From the NCBI GenBank assembly GCA_028015205.1, contig CM051519.1, positions 78,637,539-78,701,538 on the forward strand: a DNA stretch of 64,000 bases. The letters are read 5' to 3'. Each line of letters opens with the position of its first letter. The stretch's first letter is position 1. Under the pieces are notes generated by a model that was not told the origin of the DNA, searched no databases, and saw only the letters and a program-made list of their open reading frames with translations. Of this stretch, positions 46,890 to 56,614 are shown piece after piece. Source of the DNA: Mytilisepta virgata (Eukaryota > Mollusca > Bivalvia > Mytilida > Mytilidae). The position numbers and the translations under genes are program-made.

Positions 46890-47656
46890 TGTCGGATTTA
46901 GATTCAGAACATGAGGATGTAAGACAATCTACCAGCAAGCAAGATAGTTCCTCTACTGAATTATCGAATGACGGTGCAGTATCTTTATTTACTACGGTGT
47001 TGAGCAACGCTTTGGAGAAGCAGGAGGCAACTTTAATCAACCATATTGAAAAACGTCTCGGACAGTCAGAAAAATCAACAGGTATTTCAACTCCAGATTT
47101 CGTTTTTAAGCGTGAGGGGAACCGCATTCAGTTTTTATTTAATCAGGAGCGGTCTGATAAGCTTTCTAGGATAGAGACTTTGATCAGTTCCGGGTCGTAT
47201 GAGCAGGCTTTAAGTTTGATAGCCGAGGAGAAGGAAAACTTGCGAAAAAGGAATAAAATTCTGAAGATAGGAGACAAGCATGGATGGGACACGGTTAACG
47301 AGTATCTTGATAGTCCTTTGGCTGATGATAAGGACTATGCAGCTAATTTACGTACCGCTATTGCCCGAGCGGCGAGGAAGAGAAGTCAACCAAAACCGTA
47401 TGACCGGCCAGCCAACAAAACAACTGATGGTGATAAATCCGATTCCACAACCGGAAGATTCAACGCCAAAAATTTTTTTCGTGGCTTTGGCCAAGGAAAT
47501 ACATTTACAGGAAGTGCAGCTAGACCGCAGCAAGGTGTGTCAGGAAAGTGTTTCTACTGCAATCAGGACGGGCATTTTGCAAGATTCTGCCCATTCAAAG
47601 GAGCTCCGTCAGCCACAGTCAGCACCGCCCCGAAGGAACACCAAAAGACACAGTAA
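46889..47656 (+). CDS. Gag-like nucleic-acid-binding protein of the DIRS/PAT-like element
   Basis: A 255-residue protein begins at an ATG directly after A1. The N-terminal half is acidic and helical, with an ISTPDFVFKREGNRIQF segment (66-82) typical of Gag-like proteins of these elements. A basic linker (about 160-175) follows. Near the C-terminus is a retroviral-type zinc knuckle C-x2-C-x4-H-x4-C (C221, C224, H229, C234), which would bind element RNA. The pol frame overlaps its 3' part in the +1 register, so pol expression may need frameshifting or reinitiation. Confidence 0.82.
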   Translation: MSDLDSEHEDVRQSTSKQDSSSTELSNDGAVSLFTTVLSNALEKQEATLINHIEKRLGQSEKSTGISTPDFVFKREGNRIQFLFNQERSDKLSRIETLISSGSYEQALSLIAEEKENLRKRNKILKIGDKHGWDTVNEYLDSPLADDKDYAANLRTAIARAARKRSQPKPYDRPANKTTDGDKSDSTTGRFNAKNFFRGFGQGNTFTGSAARPQQGVSGKCFYCNQDGHFARFCPFKGAPSATVSTAPKEHQKTQ

Positions 47657-49199
47657 TGAGCAGTGTACGGACAGTTACACGACAAATGAAGTTGAGTATA
47701 ATTTTGAACTTATTAACAATTATGAAATTAAATCCGGTAATCAAATTATTAATGTTAAAGGGAATTTAAGAAAAAATATATCTTTCTGGAAATATGTTTT
47801 ACAGGCGAACGATTTTATTTTGAATACTGTAGAATTTGGTTATAGAATTCCTTTTACTACCGAGCCGTGTTCTGCTCATTTGTCAAACAATAGGTCAGCT
47901 TTAAATCATGCTTCATTTGTTGAAAAATCAATAACCCAACTTTTAAGTACAAATTGTATTAAGGAAGTTGCACATCCACCCTTTGTGGTTAATCCGTTAA
48001 CCGTATCGGTTCAAAGTTCAGGCAAAGAAAGACTTGTTTTAGATTTAAGACATGTTAACAAGTATGTGGATCGACAAAAAGTCAAATTTGAAGGCGTCAA
48101 TGAGGCCTTGTCGTTTGCAAATAATGCAAAATACATGTACAAATTCGATTTAAAAAATGGGTATTTTCATTTGGACATACACAATGAACACCAAAAATTC
48201 TTAGGTTTTTCATGGAAATTTGGAAACAAAACCAGATTTTTTAATTTCACAGTTTTACCTTTCGGACTTTCTTCTGCCGGTCATATTTTTACTAAAACTC
48301 TGAGAGTTTTGGTAAAATATTGGCGTTCTATGGGTATTCCTATAGTCGTTTATTTAGACGACGGATGGGGGGCCTCAGATAGTTTTAGTTGCTGCGAAAA
48401 TATGGCTTTTCAGGTCAGAACTGATTTGAAAAAGTCTGGTTTTGTTGTTAATGAAGCTAAAAGCATATGGACACCAGTTGAAAATTTACAGTGGTTAGGT
48501 TTCAATTGGAATTTACAAAAAGGCACTTTAGAAATACCAGAGAAAAAATTTGAGAATTTGAAGAATATTATATCTTCACTGTTAGAATCTGACATACAGC
48601 TTACGTCTAGGAATCTGGCAAAAGTGACGGGAAAAATTATTTCTATGTTACCAGCATTAGGTTGTATTTGTCAAATAATGACCAGACATTTGAATATGAC
48701 AATCTGTTCTAGAATTTATTGGGATTCAGTTATACAATTTAATGAAAATATTGTTCAAGAGCTTAGATTTTGGTATTTTTATTGCGACAAGATTAAATTT
48801 AGACATATAACACCATTTCATCGGGTACCTGAGAGAATTATTTTTTCCGATGCCAGTGAATATGCAGGTGCTGGTTATATGGTAGGTTTTAAAAAGATAG
48901 CTCATTTTATGTGGGAAAAAATTGATAGGAGCAAAAGCTCAACTTGGAGAGAATTGAAAACCATTTATAATATTTTAACATCATTACATGATCAGTTGAG
49001 TGGAAAACTTGTTAAAATTTACACAGATAATCAGAATGTTACAAAAATAGTTAATAAGGGTAGTATGAAAGCTGAATTACAGGATATAGCTTTAGATGTG
49101 TTTCATGTATGTTTAGATAACAATATTGTATTAGAAGTAGAATGGATCCCTAGGAACAAAAACGTTCAAGCGGATGAATTCAGTAAATTTTTTTTTTGA
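47657..49199 (+). CDS. Reverse transcriptase-RNase H of the DIRS/PAT-like element
   Basis: The open frame extends back to 47280, but the part overlapping gag is probably not all translated; recognisable pol sequence starts after the gag stop. RT blocks include ERLVLDLRHVNKYV, YKFDLKNGYFHLDIH, FTVLPFGLSSAGHIFTK and the catalytic VYLDDGW (YLDD at 48351-48362). RNase H follows with its acidic residues in IIFSDASEYAGAGY, TWRELKTI, YTDNQNVTKI and ADEFSK. It copies element RNA into DNA and removes the RNA strand. The frame stops at 49199 right after a run of ten T; nine T would continue in frame into the next domain. All RT and RNase H catalytic motifs are intact. Confidence 0.88.
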
Positions 49200-49656
49200 T
49201 TTTGATGATTGGGGTGTGTCCAAAAACATTTTCAGTTTCTTTAACAGTTTGTGGGGTCCATTCACATGTGACGTATTTGCTGATAGTAAAAACAAGAAGG
49301 TGACAAAGTTTTTCTCAAGATTTTTTACACCTGGTACGTCTGGGGTCGACGCATTTGCATATGATTGGTCGCAATTCAATAATTGGATAGTACCTCCCAT
49401 TTGTTTAGTAAACAGGGTTATCAATCATATGCGAATGTGTAGAGCCAGAGGTACATTAGTAATACCAAAATGGAAGTCGGCTATATATTGGCCTACGATA
49501 GTTAATCGTGTTACAGGCAATTATAAGACTTTCATCAAGGATTTAAGAGAATTTAAAAATCCTAAATCATTTTTTGTATCAGGTTCTGATGAAAACAGTA
49601 TATTTGCTAAGCAACCTTTTAACAGTAATGTTTTAGTTTTATTGGTGGACTTTTCT
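49187..49656 (+). CDS. DAM-like (N6-adenine methyltransferase-like) domain downstream of RNase H
   Basis: This region continues pol after the T run in the +1 frame. It contains WGPFTCDVFADSKNKK, FFSRFFTPGTSGVDAFAYDW, NNWIVPPICLVNRVINHM and GTLVIPKWKSAIYW. That order resembles the DAM-type methyltransferase domain carried between RNase H and recombinase by DIRS1- and PAT-type elements. The NPPY-type catalytic motif appears here as VPPI, so methyltransferase activity is doubtful. The frame closes at 49662, but a GTATGA donor at 49657 would splice it in phase to the recombinase exon at 49937. A related region may also occur in Ngaro-type elements, so this domain alone does not settle the subclass. 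Confidence 0.6.
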
Positions 49657-49936
49657 GTATGAATTTCTGTTTTTGTCACACAGTGTGACACATTGTATGA
49701 TAGTCTGAGAATGATTTAAGTCACACAGTGTGACTTGTTTATGGACATTTAATTTGATTTTTTGATATTATATATTATTGATGGGACATTCATGATCTAT
49801 GTTGCACAGTGTAACATAAAGAATCACACAGTGTGATTAGAAGTTAGTGTTGATGTATATATGTTATAATTAATTAAAATAGTACCGGGAAAATTTACAT
49901 AAAGATATTCATTCATTTTTTTTTCTCTATTTACAG
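49657..49936 (+). other. Candidate intron carrying four CACACAGTGTG palindromes
   Basis: GTATGA at 49657 and a strong acceptor (long T/C tract ending TATTTACAG at 49936) bound 280 bp. Removal joins the DAM-like frame (phase 0 after TCT) to ACTCACTGG of the recombinase in frame. Within it lie four odd palindromes: 49675-49689 and 49720-49734 (GTCACACAGTGTGAC), 49801-49815 (GTTGCACAGTGTAAC) and 49822-49838 (AATCACACAGTGTGATT). Introns are known in DIRS-like elements; the palindromes are unexplained. Confidence 0.65.
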
Positions 49937-50934
49937 ACTCACTGGAAACAGTTTGAACATTTGGCCAACAATGCAAGATTTGCAGATATTATCAGCGCTT
50001 TGCCGTCTATCGTAGAAGCATCAAATTCTAAGACTACAGTGAAAAAGTATAAATTTTATTTTCAAAATTTAAATCGTGGTGTTCTGAGTGTAAGCTTGAT
50101 TTTTCTCCAGCGAATACTACAACCGTTTCACTTTACATTGGTGGATTAATACAGCAAGGTGTTAGCGTGTTTGTATTAGAGTCTAATTTTTATTCCATTA
50201 AATGGTACCATGACACAAATTTTAAATACAATCCTTGTTGTGACAAATTATTATCTTCTCTTTTAGAAGGTGGACGTAGAATTTTAAGTAGACCAGTTTG
50301 TAAAAAAGAACCAATTACTCCAGATATTTTGAAGTTAATTGTTTCTAGATATGGAAATGAGCACGATTTGTCTAAATTACGAATTTGTGTACTGTGTCTT
50401 TTAGGATTTGCTGGTTTCTTTAGATATAATGAGTTAGCGAACATAAAAAGAAATCATATTATTTTTCATGATACACATATTGAAGTTTCTGTTGAGAAGA
50501 GTAAGACAGATGTCTATAGAAGGGGAAATAAGGTTATAATTGCTAGAACTGGAAATGACTTATGTCCTGTAAAATGGTTAAAGAAATATTTAGACTTAGC
50601 TGATTTAGATTCGAAATCCGACTCTTTTATATTTCGTCCTTTATTCTTTTTAAAATCAAAGGGTATTTATAGGTTAAGTAAAAATAACACACCCTTGTCT
50701 TATACTAGGGCCCGAGAATTGTTACTTGGCTCTCTGGAAGAAATAGGTTTAGATAAAACCAAATTTGGGTTGCATAGTTTAAGGAGCGGGGGTGCAACAG
50801 CAGCGGCGAATAGCGGTATTTCTGATCGATTAGTTGAAGCTCACGGTAGATGGTCATCAGAACAGTCTAGAGATGGTTATATAAAGGACAATTTAAATAA
50901 TCAGTTGGTAGTATCTCTGAATCTTGGCATTTAA
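49937..50934 (+). pseudogene. Tyrosine recombinase of the DIRS/PAT-like element (one frameshift)
   Basis: The recombinase would insert the circular cDNA. The exon starts at 49937 (THWKQFEHLANN, then the ATG at 49961) with an N-terminal SAM-like part (VKKYKFYFQNLNR). A lost base near 50076 shifts the frame, and the rest continues in the frame of 50089-50934. In the 255-residue part from 50167, the catalytic residues are present: R86 (GFFRYNEL), a K within KSKTD near 112, H203 and R206 (LHSLRSGGAT), H226 (HGRW) and the nucleophile Y238 (RDGYIKD). The protein ends about 25 bp before B1. Unless the shift is a sequencing error or is bypassed, this copy cannot make full recombinase. Confidence 0.85.
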
Positions 50935-51023
50935 TTCAATCTGTTTCATATCCTTTGTTTCGAAGTTACTGCGAGCAACAAAGCCTATATCTGTTTTGTG
51001 TCTGATATGCCCAATTATATATA

Positions 51024-52834
51024 ACAACTTTATTGCATAATAAAAACCTCAAGAGGTTAAGCAAACACAAACATACAAAAACAATGAACATGTAACTACA
51101 TACAAATGGATACAACCAAAGATATTAAAGTATTTACAAATATGTATGAATTTGACCAATGTGGATCTCATTGTCGCAACTCAAATGATTGCTTTACAAA
51201 ATCAACAACCGTGGGCAAAACATCCATATTTGGGTTAAGTACAAAAATTAATTTATCAATGGCGTCAAGCTGGTTAAAATTAGCATATTTTGTTTGTATT
51301 AAGTCAATAAATGTTCTTCTTATATTATTATTAATTTTACAATGAAAGAAGAAATGCGCTTCATCATCAATTATTTTGCATGATTTACAAAGTCTTTGTT
51401 CTCTTGGTATATTCTTGTATCTACCAAGTTCAATCTCTAGATTATGGTCACTAATACGTAGTTTGGTAAGTATTTTTCTACTATTAAAGTTTTGAAGATT
51501 TAAGTAGTCTGAAACATTAACATCAGACTTTAACTTGCTGTAAAGGTATAATTTCGAGGAAGCATCAAAGCTAGATATTTTATTTATTATAAGTTCATCA
51601 TATTTCTCTTGAATAGTTTTTTTGTTTTCTTTTTTTATGTGTAACTTATTAATTTCCTTAAAACTTTTATTGTCATTCTCAAAATTTTCATAATCTATTT
51701 CGAATTCCGTCATAACAGATCTAGCAAAGCTATACCAAGTATACACACCATCTGTATGGAGATTTTTATTTAAATAGAGTGCTTCTTTTACAAGAGGGTT
51801 TATATCTATACAGTTTAGTCTAGAAAAGTAGCAAATAACTTGTGTTTTAATAAAAGAATCTAGTGGTAATCTACCAAGTTCAGATTTTGCAGCAATATTA
51901 CATGCTGTTTTTCTTACACCCAAAACACTTTTACAAAATTTATTGTGTACTTTTTCAAAAGCAGGCTTATCAGAAAATGATAGTATATCAACATTTTTTC
52001 CACTTACATTAGATCTTTGAAGTGCTTTATACATTGAGAAATAATCATCCATATACCAGATCTCACTGTTATATAAAATTATAGGTCTGATTAAATTGTC
52101 AAATAATTTACATGACAGTTCTACTGGTGTATGTTTGAAGTTAGACATATACTTTTTAATAGAGAATAGTGCTTTTAATCCCTTTTTAGAAAGTTCCTGA
52201 GATGACTTAAATTTTCCTGTATGACAAATAATAGTGCCTAAGAAGTTAAATTCCTTCACTTCATTTAATATATTATTTTTATAACAAAAATTATTAGAGA
52301 TAAAACTTGCCTTTGAGTTCTTTTGGAAAACAATAATTTTAGTTTTACTTGTATTGACTGTTAATTGCCATTTATGACAATACAATTCCAACTTATTAAG
52401 TGCTTGCTGTAGTCCTGAGGCTGTTTCTGATAAAATTACCAGATCATCTGCAAAGCTTAATGTACTAAGATATGTCTTATCTAAACATACAGGATCACAA
52501 TGGTTATCAAATTCTGAATGCAAGTCATTAATGAAACAATTAAACAATGTGGGACTCAAGCTATCACCTTGCTTTACACCTCTTTTGATTTGAAAATAGT
52601 CTGAAAAAGTGTTTTCAATTTTAATTGAAGACTCACACGATTTATACATATCTTTAATAATGCTAAAAAGTTTAATGCCAACATTGTTTTCCCTCAATTT
52701 ATACAGGAGTCCATCATGCCACACTGTATCAAAGGCACGTCTTAAATCAACAAAACAAGAAAATATTTTAGTCTTCTTTTTTGTTAAATACTTGGTTATT
52801 AAAGATTTTAATATAAATATACTATCAGTGGTCC
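51024..52834 (-). mobile_element. 5'-truncated LINE inserted in repeat B1
   Basis: A minus-strand LINE, 1811 bp, flanked by TATATA. It begins within the RT (TTDSIFILKSLITKY) and runs to the normal C-terminus and a short 3' UTR with AATAAA (complement at 51029-51034). 5' truncation together with a short target duplication is typical of target-primed reverse transcription. Confidence 0.88.
51168..52834 (-). pseudogene. LINE reverse transcriptase, C-terminal two-thirds
   Basis: One open frame runs from the truncation point to the stop at 51168. It has FVDLRRAFDTVWHDGLLYKL, RGVKQGDSLSPTLF, the catalytic FADD (in LSFADDLVILSE), KWQLTVNTSKTK, and the C-terminal finger with CKSCKIIDDEAHFFFHC. It aligns throughout with the LINE at 14621-18243 (for example KLRISDHNLEIELGRYKNIP versus KLRISDHDLEIEKGRYYKIP), so both belong to one lineage. 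The endonuclease and the first RT blocks are absent because of 5' truncation, so it cannot move by itself. No internal stop or frameshift has accumulated, which fits a recent insertion. Confidence 0.88.
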
Positions 52835-52891
52835 TATATAGACTTGAAATAATTTAAATTCGGACGCGCGTAGCGAGGGAGAATTTAAATA

Positions 52892-53119
52892 TATTTTATA
52901 TCGTTCCAAATTGGGGTTTTTCCCTTCTAAAGTTAATATTATTAATAGCTTCTATTTTAGTATGTAATTAACTGATTTGCACGTGAAAAGCTTTGGCAGT
53001 TAACGGGCGGGGTTTTTAAATTGATATATAAGGTACGGGATTTGAATATTCAGTATCGAAGGTGCTCGCAGTGACAACGAAATTTAACGATAGTTAATAG
53101 AGTGCTGCTTCGTTTATTA
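52892..53119 (+). repeat. Split direct repeat A2
   Basis: Identical over all 228 bp to A1. An 82-bp spacer separates it from B2. Confidence 0.92.
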
Positions 53120-53201
53120 CTATTTGTATGATATTGGTGAAATGAAACAATATTGTGTTGTAAATTATTATATTAAAGGTTGTTTCGCAAGAGAAAAAAT
53201 A

Positions 53202-53315
53202 CGAAGTTACTGCGAGCAACAAAGCCTATATCTGTTTTGTGTCTGATATGCCCAATTATATATAGACTTGAAATAATTTAAATTCGGACGAGCGTAGCGA
53301 GGGAGAATTTAAATA
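53202..53315 (+). repeat. Split direct repeat B2 (right end of the element)
   Basis: 114 bp starting CGAAGTTACTGCGAGCAAC and ending GAGAATTTAAATA. It is uninterrupted and so shows the pre-insertion state of B1. Confidence 0.9.
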
Positions 53316-56048
53316 ATCTTAAATGGTCATTTTTAATTCTCTTGTCCGACGATGATGTTCGTTAACATCGACTCAATGTCCGACTGTTGTTCGTTAACAT
53401 CGACTGTTTTTGATATATAACTAGGTGGCCTTATTTTTTTATATTACAATTGAAGAACAACTGAAGGTTGCAGGTTTTTTTTTATGGAAATAATGCAATT
53501 TTTTCGTTCCCGTTTCCGTATTCCGTTTCCGTTCCGTTTCCGCCTTTTAGTAACACCCATTCGAGTGCACCGACGAATTTTGCAATGCACAATAAATATG
53601 AGTGCCGGATTTTGATGATTTGAAATAATTTATAAAATGATTGTTGTCGGATCGTATGTTTGCTCTGCGTTTTTAATCAGGTATCCAAATTTCAGACAAA
53701 CAAATCTATCAGTTTATAATAAAAAAGAAAACCTATTATTTTGAACCAATCAGAAAAAAATCGATTTCTGTTGTACAGATTTTTATTATCATACCTGTCA
53801 ACCTCTGACGACTGAAAAACTTTTTAGTGTAAAACAACTGGTCAGGACCAATTTTTTTAGTGTAAAACAACTGGTCATAAAAGTAAAAAGTCTTTTTAAG
53901 GGGGTTTAACTACACACCAGGCATACTTGGTCCATTAATTACGCATAATTGTCTCCTGAAATGGCAATCCTAATTGTGATTAAATTTTGCTGGAATGGTC
54001 TCTTTTCGTCTTTGTCAGATAATCCGGCTGCTGTTACTAAAAGTAGGAAATTCAGCCAAAATCATTATTAAGAATTGCTGTGATGACCATAGGTACCAAT
54101 GAAGTTGGCTGACGTTACTAAAATAGAAATAATGGAAACACATTAAACGACTCAAAATCATAAATGCTGTTGAGGCATGGAGTACATGTGTATGTCATTC
54201 GTAAATTTTATATCCCTTCTTCCCTGCAAACGAATATATAGGATAGGAATCACCCTGTCTGTCTGTCCCGACCAACTTCATGTGTCATTTGTCTAAACTT
54301 CATGAAACTTTATAAATTCCCTGACAATGTTGTGTAAACCGCACTGTAGATATGATGTTCCGGTTCATTGAGATTTCCCAGATTTTAATCCTATCCAGTA
54401 TGCACTTAATCATTGCATCTCCTCTGACATGGTTTGTTTGATACACATGCCATTTTGTAAATTGTTAAAGTAAGTTTCACCGATCTGTGCCTCTCAAGTT
54501 TCATTGATTTCACAAAATATCAGAAAGCAAATAAATGATCGATAAGAAATATTATTTAGATGATGGTACGTCAACTTTTATAGATTTCGGATTTTTGATA
54601 TATTGCCTTCCACTTTTGCTCTACTCATGTGGGAAAACTGGATATTTCTGTCATTCCCCATTATAAACCTGTTTGGTCCTAGAGGTCAGTTTTTCAAAAT
54701 CTTGAAATGTGGAAACGATTTCATTTAGTTATATACTTATTGATGTAGTGTAGAAAAATCGTTAACATGAAATCACTTGAAAATAATTTATTTTGTACCT
54801 ATCAAATATTCAAGCTTTGTCCCAAAATTGTCGATTTCCACACGAGTACAGAACAAGCCATAGCAGGTGGAAACATGACACAAAATTTAGTTGCCGTAAG
54901 TATGTTTAAATCAAAATTTCAAAATGATATTCTCTTTATATTATCTGATTTTTAAAGAAATGCCGTACTCTGAGACTCAGCTAAGGTGATCCATCTGTGC
55001 ACGTGGGAAGGATATGCTGGTCCAACTTTTCTAGAGTTATGGCCCTTTGTACTGAGAATGTCGGACCCTATCCAGTATGCAACCCCTCTGTCAAACTGAC
55101 ATGGTCTGTGTGATAACATGAACGTTTATAAATGTGTCTGGTGTTGTTTTTAGTCTGCAAACTCATTGATTTCCGTAAAAAGTCGTGATAACACTGTATA
55201 AACTAATATAATTAGCAGAAGAAAATGTAATGAGCATTAGAGATACAAAAGCCAGGTTGAAACTCCAATTTGATTTTCACATAATTTGATTATCAAATAT
55301 ATCAATATAATAAACTTCAATATCTCTAATGCTATCACCCTTTACCCCAAAAAATTCATAAAACCCCTTTTGGAACCCCATTGTTTTAAAATTTAGGCAG
55401 GGGTTTCCTGTACCCAGCCTAATCCGGCTGCTCTTGGGGCATAAGCCGACTAAAATTGCTGAAAAGAAAACATATTTGAAGTTGATCAATATAGAAAACT
55501 TCAATGGCTATACTATCATCCTTTTTTACCCCCAAAACTCAATAAAACCCCCTTTAGAACCTCAATTTTCAAAGCAGAGGCTTGTAAATCAAGTGCATTT
55601 GTTGCTATTGTAGAAAACATTGGATTACTAATGTAAGGAGTTAGCTGCAGACACGGGTAAAATCTTCTTTTATCTACATGTAGAAGATGCGAATTATTTT
55701 ACTTCAATATGCGTTTTTATGTTAAACAACAGCTCCCGTTTCGTACGATTCGACAAGTTACGCTTTCGTACGTTCGTTTGTATATCCTTGTCATCTCTTG
55801 TAAGCACAAGAGAGGGAACTCTTGTTTGTATGGTTATTCGTAAAGTCACACATTTACAATTTTTGAAAATAAATAAATGAATTATAAAAAACAAAATAAA
55901 AAATTATAAAAACAAAATAATAATATTTAAAATAAATATTTTTTTAATTAGAGGAGGATTTAAGTCTACAACCAGAAATACGATCTAAATACAAACCAAT
56001 TCTCACTGACTGAAGATTTTTTCGAAAACCGAGTACATTTAATTGTAG
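53316..56048. other. Non-coding stretch with local duplications
   Basis: Short duplications include GTTCGTTAACATCGACT twice (about 53357 and 53388), TTTTTAGTGTAAAACAACTGG twice (about 53821 and 53856) and an 80-bp pair (about 55298-55375 and 55483-55563, sharing ATCAATATA-AAACTTCAAT). No gene is supported. Confidence 0.5.
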
Positions 56049-56051
56049 TTA

Positions 56052-56611
56052 GGGAGCAACCATTTCATTTTATGGGGGGGGGGGGCTAGGATCAAATTCG
56101 AAATAAAAAGGCAGGACCAGGATTTTTACAAAAGATTTGTTTGTTTGTTTGTTTATTTGGGGTTTTACGCCGTTTTCAGCACATTTGGCTATTTCGCGGC
56201 GGCCAGTTTTTATTGGTGGAGGAAGCCGGAGTACCCGGAGGGAACCACCGAACTTTGGTAGGAAAATTGGCAATCCTTGTCAATTAAGATAGGAGTCGAA
56301 CACACAGGTGAGATTCGAACTTGCAACCTCAGCGTTGACAGGCTAGTGATCATTAGTAGTCATGACGAACTACCTAGACCACTCGGCCACCGAGACCCCT
56401 TGGTAAAAGAAAAAGGTAGAATCACTTTAGGTGTGAAAAAAAAATAGAGGACCTGTGTAAATCAAGAAATTTGTTGGTTTAAATCAAAATAAAAATTTAG
56501 GCCGCAATAGCGGCCGAAAAAAAAACCCAGGACCAAAATTTTGACGAAAGTTGTAGACAGGATCAAACACTTGATCCTAGCCTCCCCTATAAATATCAAA
56601 TGGAAGCTCCC
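56052..56611. mobile_element. MITE copy 2, split by a SINE
   Basis: GGGAGCAACCATTT at the left and complementary AAATGGAAGCTCCC at the right are flanked by TTA (56049-56051 and 56612-56614). Shared blocks with copy 1 include GGCAGGACCAGGATTT, TAGGTGTGAAAAAAA and AAAAATTTAGGCCGCA. About 300 bp present near the left of copy 1 is missing here, and about 265 bp of SINE is added. Confidence 0.72.
56135..56399 (-). mobile_element. tRNA-derived SINE (minus strand)
   Basis: On the minus strand the element starts with a tRNA-like head: A box TGGCCGAGTGGTC (56377-56389) and B box AGTTCGAATCT (56311-56321), the RNA polymerase III internal promoter. A body with CCTCCGGGTACTCCGGCTTC, a core type shared by several molluscan SINEs, follows, then a tail of TTTG-complement repeats ((CAAA)n, 56135-56156). 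The head resembles a long-variable-arm tRNA (Ser/Leu type) by its GGCCGAGTGG start. It is non-autonomous. It interrupts a MITE, whose other copy shows the empty site near 11655. Confidence 0.8.
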
Positions 56612-56614
56612 TTA

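Larger units (their letters stand above)
50961..52891 (+). repeat. Split direct repeat B1, interrupted by a LINE
   Basis: B1 consists of 50961-51023 and 52841-52891, together 114 bp matching B2 with one difference (ACGCGCG versus ACGAGCG). The interruption is the LINE plus the 6-bp duplication TATATA (51018-51023 and 52835-52840). Confidence 0.9.
46662..53315 (+). mobile_element. DIRS/PAT-like tyrosine-recombinase retrotransposon with split direct repeats
   Basis: The element has the order A1 (46662-46889), gag, RT-RNase H, DAM-like domain, candidate intron, tyrosine recombinase, B1 (50961-51023 plus 52841-52891), A2 (52892-53119), spacer, B2 (53202-53315). A1 and A2 are identical over 228 bp; B1 and B2 (114 bp) differ at one base. 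B1 abuts A2, as in the A1-B1A2-B2 arrangement of PAT and Ngaro elements. AAATA precedes A1 and ends B1 and B2, as expected for recombinase-mediated insertion of a circle. An 1811-bp LINE sits inside B1; without it the element is about 4.8 kb. Coding frames contain shifts at 49190 and about 50076, so this copy may be defective despite its identical repeats. Confidence 0.88.

Noticed and set aside
47280..47656. Pol translated from the ATG at 47280
   Set aside because: This part overlaps gag in another frame and shows no pol motif; recognisable pol starts after the gag stop.
49675..49838. CRISPR-like array (short repeats with spacers)
   Set aside because: Only four palindromes of 15-17 bp with unequal spacing inside a eukaryotic retrotransposon; no CRISPR feature fits.
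56070..56273. 67-codon minus-strand ORF
   Set aside because: It lies in the SINE body and MITE sequence; no independent coding evidence.
56290..56399. Genuine tRNA gene on the minus strand
   Set aside because: A and B boxes are present, but the acceptor and anticodon stems do not pair convincingly and a SINE body with a (CAAA)n tail follows.
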